In this document: piece after piece, positions 57,641 to 64,000 of the stretch
Numbering within the stretch: the first letter of the stretch is position 1
How the letters are laid out: each line of letters begins with the position of its first letter
NCBI GenBank assembly: GCA_023105745.1
Contig: JALGQZ010000003.1
Span: 78,404,696-78,468,695, forward strand
DNA from: Austropuccinia psidii
Taxonomy: Eukaryota > Basidiomycota > Pucciniomycetes > Pucciniales > Sphaerophragmiaceae
Length of the DNA stretch: 64,000 nt
Direction: 5' to 3'
Position numbers and translations under genes: made by a program
Notes under the pieces: generated by a model
Database searches by the model: none
Told to the model about the DNA's origin: nothing
The model's input: only the letters and a program-made list of their open reading frames with translations

Positions 57641-59018
57641 ATGTCGTGCACATTATGCACCAAGCGGGGTATCCCCTGCATTCGTTCCTCGACGACGAAC
57701 GACGCTTGTGATGCTTGCCGACAAGCACACAAGAAATGTTCGTTCATTGTCCGCCCCTTCCGACCACGAGGCCAGAGGAGTTCTCGCCCAAGACGCCCTT
57801 GCGAGGACTCCTTTGTGGTCGACGATGATGAAACCATTTCCGAGCGTGAATGGACGCCGGGCCCCCAAACAGGCCAACGGGAACGATTCCGGAGGATTAG
57901 CCCTGTCCCCTCCAGTATCGATTTGTCCACTCCCCCTCCTAGGCCACCATCCGATGGTCACTTCACTCCTCGACCGGAGCGAAGTGATTATCCGGCCGAT
58001 GAAGGATGGCGATGGCGAGAGGACATTCGAGCTTGGGCTGATCGTCACCATGTCTTATCACCGATGGGATTCAAACCCCAAAGTAAGTTTTATTTCTCCT
58101 CTTTATCTCATTTCTCTTCACGCAATAATACTGACTTTTTTCCATTACTCATAGAACCAAACCCCCCGAATCCCCCCCCACACGACTCTCCCGTTCCCAG
58201 TTTGCCTCGCGAGCAAACCCCCCGGCAACCCACTCCAGGCCCGAGTGGCACCCGATGGTCTGAGGAATTATTCCGTGGTAAGCAGCCAAAGTTTCATTTC
58301 ATTTTCACTTTCACTTTCGAGTCGAGTGAACTGACACTTACTCCTTTTTTAGAACCCTCCCGAACCAAAGAGCCACCTATTCCTGGCCCGAGTCCATTGT
58401 CCCAACCACCTGAGGACGATACGACTCGTGAGCCAGAACCTGAGGTGGCTCCTACGCAATCCACGGAGGAACCTTTTGGTAAGTCACCACTTCTCCTTCT
58501 TCACTCTTCTCAACTTTTCCTCACCATTTTTTCAACCGTCTCCAGATCGTCCCGCCACTCCTCGCTCGATAATCATCATCAACGATACGCCGGTGGGATC
58601 CCCAGTTCCCCATCCCCCTTCTTCTTACCCGACTCGCCCACCTTCCCCTTCCATTCCCCCCCCCTCCACTCCAACCCCGGTTCCCTCCCCAGAGATCCCT
58701 TCCAGTGCCCCCGAGAACCCCAACGCCTCCTCCCCCCCGGTGCCAAGCTCGTCTCATTCCCACGATGACGCTCGCCAGGAATTCACCGACCTGCGACAGA
58801 CCCTAATGATTCCTCGAGCAATCGTCCACGATTCGATCAACCGAATCTTGTTGGAGCATCGTCGCTTGCTCCACATGATTCCTTTCGTGGATGCAACTCA
58901 TCGAAATGAGATGCACCGGGACTTCCGGGACGAACTAAACCGCCTCCTTGCCCAGGCACTGGAGGCTTATCCAAAGGAGGACATAACCGGGATAGTCTCC
59001 AAATTCCTCGAAAAATAA
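57641..59018 (+). CDS. Zn(II)2Cys6-type DNA-binding protein, four exons
   Basis: Exons 57641-58082, 58155-58277, 58353-58478 and 58546-59018; introns of 72, 75 and 67 nt, all GT-AG, with consistent phase; 387 residues. Near the N-terminus C3-x2-C6-x6-C13-x9-C23-x2-C26-x6-C33 is exactly the fungal binuclear zinc cluster spacing, with basic residues between (TKRG, RQAHKK). The middle is proline/serine-rich and disordered. The C-terminus has a helical segment (LLEHRRLLHMIPF, then ELNRLLAQALEAY) that could dimerise. The family normally activates transcription by binding CGG triplets. From memory this protein belongs to a multi-copy family in myrtle rust. It has no break. What it regulates is not shown; the nearby CGG-N10-CCG palindromes are candidates. 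Confidence 0.75.
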
Positions 59019-59433
59019 AAAATTTAAAAAAAAATAATCCCATTATTTCCAGTTTTGATCATTTTTAATACTCTCTTTTAAATAAATTATTATTATGTTC
59101 AAATTCTATTACATTCTTTGTTCACGTAAAAATTACTTATTTCCTCCTTAGAGAAAAACCCTGATTGCGTGAGAATTATTTTTGTAAGTGCCCCACCAAG
59201 AGTTTGAGTGAGTATTTGTTTTCGTGAACCTCTTTTTCTCAAAATGCGCCAATAGTTGCCGTTATCCTCTCCTATATTTTCTTCTTCCATGGTTTAGAGC
59301 CATCCCCATTCTTGACTGTAAAAAAGCGGCAGGTTCCCGTATGTGAGCAATCCAGTCCAGATTCGTGAAACATGGCCTTTCCTATGGTTACACGCTATTA
59401 ATCTTACTCATGTATTGAATTGTTTAAATTGTC
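59019..59433. other. 3' flank of the Zn-cluster gene
   Basis: AT-rich, with AATAAAAAATTT directly after the stop that may serve as poly(A) signal. No gene seen. Confidence 0.5.
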
Positions 59434-59990
59434 TGGAACCTTCACAAGCGTAAGGATTGGCGTGTGACTTGTCGGGAGGCTGCACAGGCATAAGGATTGG
59501 CGTGTGAATTGTTGGGAGCCTGCACAGGCATAAGGATTGGCGTGTGAATTTTTGGGAGCCTGCACAGGCGTAAGAATTTGTGAGCATTGTTGGCAACCTT
59601 CCCAAGCGTAAGGATTGGCGTGTGAATCGTCGGAAGCCTGTACAGGCGTAAGGAATTTTAGCACTTTTGGGACCCTTCACAAGCATAAGGATTGGCGTGT
59701 GAATTGTTGGGAGCCTGCACAGGCGTAAGAATTGGCGTGTGAATTCTTGGGATCCTGCACAGGCCAAGAAAATTTCAGCATTGTGGGGAAGCTTCACAAG
59801 CGTAAGAATTGGCGTGTGAATCGTCGAAAGCCTGTAAAGGCGTAAGCATTGGCGTGTAAATTTTCGGGAGCCTGCACAGGCCCAAGGATTGGCGTGTGTA
59901 GCGCTGGCACCCCACATAGGCGTAAGGAACTTTTAGCATTCTCAGAACCTGCACAAGCATAAGGATTCGCGTGTGAAGCATTGGCATCCT
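59434..59990. repeat. Minisatellite of about 40-bp units
   Basis: About a dozen diverged units of the type GGCGTAAGGATTGGCGTGTG followed by AATTGTTGGGAGCCTGCACA. Some units carry CCTTCACAAGCGTAAG instead. The frames on the minus strand here are repeat translations (...FTRQSLCLCRLP...), not proteins. Confidence 0.85.
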
Positions 59991-60016
59991 GGACAATAGC
60001 AACAAACCAGGACAGA

Positions 60017-60040
60017 TGTACGATGGCATGCCACCGTACA
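60017..60040. repeat. 24-bp palindrome, site 4 (one mismatch)
   Basis: TGTACGATGGCA followed by TGCCACCGTACA. One half keeps the CCG triplet, the other has CGA. It lies 130 bp beyond the stop of the Tet-like gene. Confidence 0.75.
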
Positions 60041-60169
60041 TAATCCACTTCACCCCTTTTTCATGTCAGACACCCCATCTCCCGCACTCGAATCCATCCA
60101 ATCCTGGTGTATATTGTCCTCTGCCTTACCCCACCATTATCTACCAATCACGCTGCTATTCCGACCGCC

Positions 60170-61381
60170 TCACTCTTTGAATTGGGCTGAGATTGTATTA
60201 CCATCCCTTATTTGATAGCCCACTCTCTCGCCAATCTCATAATAGCCATTGCTTTTTTGCCGCATTGTTTTTGCTAACCTGCTTGAGCATTGTGCGGACA
60301 TACCTACTAGTGTCGTGCTTTCATTGTCCTGTGCTGGATCAGTATAATGAACAAATGTACTACTGGCCCACACTACCTGAATGAGCCCATGACATGCGGA
60401 TAGATCAATCCAAAAATGCTCATTTGGGAAAATCAATTTTCCCCCTGTACACCGCTTTGACGCATCTCTTTGAATTTGGCCGGTCCGCTTATCAGCTTGA
60501 AACCACCATCCCGAAGCATACAGCGATGCATCCTTATCAACATGAGGTGCGTTTTTGAATCCATTCATGGTGAAAGTGAGTGCGGAAGCGAACTCGAATG
60601 CACCCTGATTTGCCGGAATATCGCCTTCATAGTTGACTTGATCAAAAGACGGAACCCCCAATGAGTTGTAGCAATTTTGAATCTTCTGAAATAAATTATC
60701 CCCAACATATCGTAAGGATTGACCTAGAATGCAACCCACCGAGCTAAGATTGGCACCTCGGTCCCGCCATTCATCTTTTGCATTTTCAATTTTGCCAGCA
60801 CTACCATACAGACCAAATTGTTCATTCTTCGTGGTGCATTTACGCCACCCAATCGCAAACATAAATCCCTCCAGTAATGCTCCATTTGTTGCAATAGGGT
60901 CGGTGAAACTCTTTTCGCGAAATAGGAATTGTGATAATTCATCCCATTGATTGACCTCGACTTCACTCATTGTTGTGAATGGTCGGAATTCGACAAGGGC
61001 AATGAGTAATCCGGTTGAAGAGAAAATTGCCACACGCCCAAAGTGAATGCGTTTGATCTGATTGACATCCACAAGCCTCCGAATTTCACTTGGGGTGATA
61101 TTTGCTGATACTGGCATTGATATTTGTGCTGTTGGGCGAGAGGAGGAAAACAACCTATTCATTCGGGTCATTTTGCGCTCATTTGTCTTTTGGGATCTGC
61201 TACTATTCCCGAGTGGTTGAGGGATCACTACGTGTTGAAGCACACAAGATATCAGATACTGCCAAGGAGCTTTCTTCGGCACACATCCTTTGACTTCCCT
61301 GTTGGAGCCCACATGACATTGGCACAATCTGAACCGACTAAAGCCCATGTTCTTCAGTGGGGCCCAATGAGGGTGCCACAT
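60170..61381 (-). CDS. Tet/JBP-like 2OG-Fe(II) oxygenase
   Basis: 403 residues if the ATG at 61381 is used. The ATG at 61171 (MTRMNRLF) is an equally possible start, because the conserved part begins near residue 95. Family-type segments: RRLVDVNQIKRIHFGRVAIF, LIALVEFRPF, LEGFMFAIGWRK. The catalytic core has H280-x-D282 (NAPHVDKDA) and a distal H345 (STFVHYTD). An arginine for 2-oxoglutarate at the usual place soon after H345 is not evident; the next is R368. Known members oxidise 5-methylcytosine in DNA and are expanded in basidiomycetes, often next to transposons. Intact frame without introns. Confidence 0.8.
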   Translation of the reverse strand: MWHPHWAPLKNMGFSRFRLCQCHVGSNREVKGCVPKKAPWQYLISCVLQHVVIPQPLGNSSRSQKTNERKMTRMNRLFSSSRPTAQISMPVSANITPSEIRRLVDVNQIKRIHFGRVAIFSSTGLLIALVEFRPFTTMSEVEVNQWDELSQFLFREKSFTDPIATNGALLEGFMFAIGWRKCTTKNEQFGLYGSAGKIENAKDEWRDRGANLSSVGCILGQSLRYVGDNLFQKIQNCYNSLGVPSFDQVNYEGDIPANQGAFEFASALTFTMNGFKNAPHVDKDASLYASGWWFQADKRTGQIQRDASKRCTGGKLIFPNEHFWIDLSACHGLIQVVWASSTFVHYTDPAQDNESTTLVGMSAQCSSRLAKTMRQKSNGYYEIGERVGYQIRDGNTISAQFKE

Positions 61382-62090
61382 AAATGTGGAAGCATATATA
61401 TATATCTATATATATACACTGAGATTAAGCGAGTAACTCACACTTTCCTTCCTCAGCCTGACGCTTTCTCGCGAGTTCCCTTTTACGCTCTTTTCCTTTT
61501 TTTGTGAATGGCATGCTTTCAGCAGAAAATGAAATGAAACCGAATGATTACTGATTTCTTAATATCACCTAAATTGGATTGCGGTGGATGAATCTTTTTC
61601 ATTGCGGCTAAAAAGAAAGCTCACGCCTGACATTGGCAAATTCACGATCTCAAATACCTGAACCTGAAAATTGCAGTGGAGAGTGCATTATTCAATTTTA
61701 CACATTGATGTTCCCATGCAATCACTTTCCAATCCAACCATTTGGAATCTTGCAAGCACACGCAAATGCAATATGCATCCTGCTGCGGATCCCTAGCTAT
61801 CCTAGTCCTCTTGAAAGACACAGGAACATTTGGCCTATTATGGGCTGGCGGGAAGTGATAAACGCGACTTCCCGCAATGCACCAGCGTGTGCTACTCGCG
61901 GGCACATCGCCTGACTCAGCTTGCGTCTTGTCGGAGTCTTTGCAATGATGTACGGAGGCATGCCGCCGTACAATTACTATTGGTACTCAGACTGTGGCAT
62001 CCGGGAAGTAGTAGGATAGGAAGTCATGATTATTAAATTCATAAATAACTTTGCAAAATTCAATTACAATCTATCTAGTACAAAGCTAAT
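61382..62090. other. Intergenic region with a palindrome
   Basis: Holds a TATATATATATC repeat just upstream of the Tet-like gene (61396-61417) and palindrome site 5. A 93-codon plus-strand frame at 61633 shows no protein-like feature and is not called. Confidence 0.55.
61949..61972. repeat. 24-bp palindrome, site 5
   Basis: TGTACGGAGGCA followed by TGCCGCCGTACA, one mismatched pair; contains CGG-N10-CCG. Confidence 0.75.
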
Positions 62091-64000
62091 CTAAAACGGG
62101 TCAATCCTGGTTGTGAGTTTAGCTGACCTGGGTACCGTGAAGGTGACCTCATCACTTGAACCAAGCCCGCGATTCGCCACCCAGGCATCACCAAAGTCTA
62201 ATACTAAGCATTGTGCAAAATCAAATCTAAGAGGTACAGTGGGGTTAAAAGACTCTGATGAGAAGAAACTTTTATTCAGTAAATTACATATATACTTATT
62301 AGTACGTAGCCACACTGGCTCCACTAGATTTTTACCCTCTGAAAGTTTTGCGGAAATGTCAATCAGTGCTAAAGCCCCTTTAACTGAGCTTGTTCTCCAG
62401 TCATCTGAGCATACCATCAAACCACGAACCCCCGCCGCACAGAATGCCGCTAATATACCATAGCGAATTCGATTGATTCCAAGATTCTTGTGACACGCCA
62501 AAAGGTCTTTGATGGCCTCATTTTTTTTTGAGTTCGTGAGTTTGCCTTTGATGCCATTAACTTCGACCTTTGTATGTGCACGTACCATGTTGTACGCAAT
62601 CATCAAATGGATAACTGTATCCATTAGATCCTCCAGGTTCTTGTGCGGCTTTGTGGATATCTCATTGTCAGCCCCGCCACCTTCAATGCTGAGTTGGGTT
62701 GCACGTTGCTTCGATTTACTCAAGCAGGAGGCAAGGTATTCAACTGCTCCCCATTCGAGTCCAAGAGGATCGGTCGAATTTGATGTTGGTGCAACATATG
62801 GTTTGGGTGCAATCACATCGTATGAGACTAAACTAATGGATTCAAACATAACATTTGCCCAAAAATGTTTAACTGGATTGGCGGGGTAAAGAAGGCTCTG
62901 AACCATTTTGAAGAAGGAGTGTTCAGATTTTGCGAGATTATCTGGAGGTTTAGCTGATTCCTTCATCAATTTGAGATTCCAAATGTTGTGATCAAAAAAC
63001 GCTTCTGTTTCGGTTGGCTTAAAAAAATCTAACCCTGTATATTGCAATTTATATCACCAGTCAACAGCCAATAATCAATTATCATGCACAAAGATAAAAA
63101 AAAACTCACCTGCCATCTCAAGGTCCTGCAGCCAAGCCGACATTTTAAGATCTCGGTTACTGATCACCTTAATACCAACGGGCAGGAATGTATGAGCATC
63201 CTTTGTTGGTAAATTGTCCCATCTATTTTTGTAAATCCTATTGATATTATCAAGCCCCCTTTTTCATGATTGTTGAGTAATATTGGAATGATAATTCAAA
63301 ACGCCTGCAAACTCTTCCATGCGGGATAAAAATATTCCTTGAAAATTCGCAGCGGATGACACTTCGGGCTCAGCGTCGGGAATTATATCAGTCATATCTC
63401 GTCCCATTGTATCATGTTTAATTGTTTCCCTTTCTTGAAAGGCTTGAATATTCCGAGTTGAGGCGGGAGGGGTTGCATCATGCATTGTTTCATTGGGTAT
63501 CGGGGGACTTTCTGTATGTGGAGCTTCATCATGGATTGTTTCATTGAGTATTGGGGAGGGTTCAGTATGCGGAGGTTCATTATCAATATGGTCCCCTTCA
63601 ACATTGATAATTTCATCACCTTGATCGCAAGAATCGTTTGCGGCTTCAAAGGTACGGCGTTTTTTGTTTGTTTTTTTGGTCGCATGTATATTTGGTCTTT
63701 TTCCTAATCCTTTGCCTGGAAATCCAATTACGACTCGAGATCCTTCAGGTAGAGATTCTCCCACCTCCACACCTGCCCATATATTGTAAGCAGCTATTTT
63801 TATCAATTTTGTTTTGAATTAGTAATGGACTTACGTTTCAAATCCATTTTGAGCAGGCTCATGGCTTCAGCAATCTTTTGACGCACATAATCAGGAATTT
63901 TACTATCATTTTGGATTTTTTCGAGCCTTGGGATTGTTTGAGCAATGTTGGAGACAAATTGTTCCTTGGATATAATTTCCACCTCCCCACTGAAAATTAC
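62091..64000 (-). CDS. Unrecognised multi-exon gene, 5' end outside the window, one in-frame TGA
   Basis: Exons on the minus strand: 63835 to beyond 64000, 63110-63793, and 62091-63034. The introns are 63794-63834 (41 nt) and 63035-63109 (75 nt), GT-AG with matching phase. At least 597 codons. The middle exon has a K/R-rich stretch (TKKTNKKRR, nuclear-signal-like) and repeats of the type EPPHTEPSPILNETIHDE. A TGA at 63264-63266 interrupts it, but conserved-looking protein continues after it (NRIYKNRWDNLPTKDAHTF). The last exon contains CHKNLGINRIRYGILAAF and VCSDDWRTSSVKGALAL. No domain recognised. Same strand as the Tet-like gene, 710 bp upstream of it. Confidence 0.65.

Noticed and set aside
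59404..60053. Repeat protein with LCRLPTIHTPIL units on the minus strand
   Set aside because: Product of the 40-bp minisatellite; copies shift frame and no start or splice context supports it.
61633..62036. Short plus-strand frames between the Tet-like gene and the last gene
   Set aside because: Overlap each other and a palindrome; no supporting features.
25668..63266. In-frame TGAs as selenocysteine or a changed genetic code
   Set aside because: Rust fungi use the standard code, no SECIS-like element was noticed, and genes such as gag at 8045-9382 end normally at TGA.

Overview
The window is nuclear DNA of a basidiomycete, almost certainly a rust fungus (Pucciniales). The evidence is GT-AG introns of about 40-90 nt with TACTAAC-type branch sites, a chromodomain Ty3/gypsy element, Plavaka/Tnp2-type transposase genes, a Tet/JBP-like dioxygenase of the type expanded in rusts, and large nested LTR elements. 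From memory, the gag protein starting [11 protein letters not shown] and the Zn-cluster protein at 57.6 kb resemble repeated families of the myrtle rust Austropuccinia psidii. I could not run a search, so the species is a guess. No rRNA, tRNA or CRISPR was seen.

Layout. (1) 1-16002: a Ty3/gypsy chromovirus on the minus strand (old copy, cut by the window start) whose 5' LTR was split by a complete, nearly identical copy on the plus strand (5508-15635, 5-bp target duplication GGCCT). (2) 16003-19077: decayed repeat DNA, with a GCGCAAA-rich patch, a broken open frame and a fragment of another Ty3 3' end. (3) 19078-20132 and 35068-36439: a Plavaka-type DNA transposon (copy 1), split by a 14.9-kb minus-strand LTR element (20133-35067, LTRs 2577/2578 bp, 4-bp duplication ACGG). 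That element encodes gag and protease but no reverse transcriptase or integrase, and it carries a small intron-containing gene on the opposite strand. (4) 36440-44921: a related plus-strand gag-protease LTR element with extra paralogous ORFs and no 3' LTR in the window. (5) 44922 to at least 51931: Plavaka copy 2, with a complete 1022-codon transposase interrupted by one intron and a divergent accessory gene. (6) 52201-64000: a gene-rich stretch with a five-exon SNF2 ATPase (one in-frame TGA), a four-exon Zn(II)2Cys6 protein, a Tet/JBP-like 2OG-Fe(II) oxygenase and an unrecognised multi-exon gene that runs off the right edge.

How it may work together. The left two thirds are retroelements nested in one another. 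The right third looks different: it has genes for chromatin and DNA modification next to a transposase, and 24-bp palindromes lie between those genes. Two of the five palindromes carry CGG-N10-CCG, a spacing known for Zn2Cys6 dimers, and a Zn2Cys6 protein is encoded among them. I saw no right end of Plavaka copy 2 inside the window. The missing right half of the 36-44 kb element would fit a very large cargo-carrying transposon that extends past 64000; this is a hypothesis with a simple test. Several genes are interrupted by single in-frame TGA codons, which suggests C-to-T decay.
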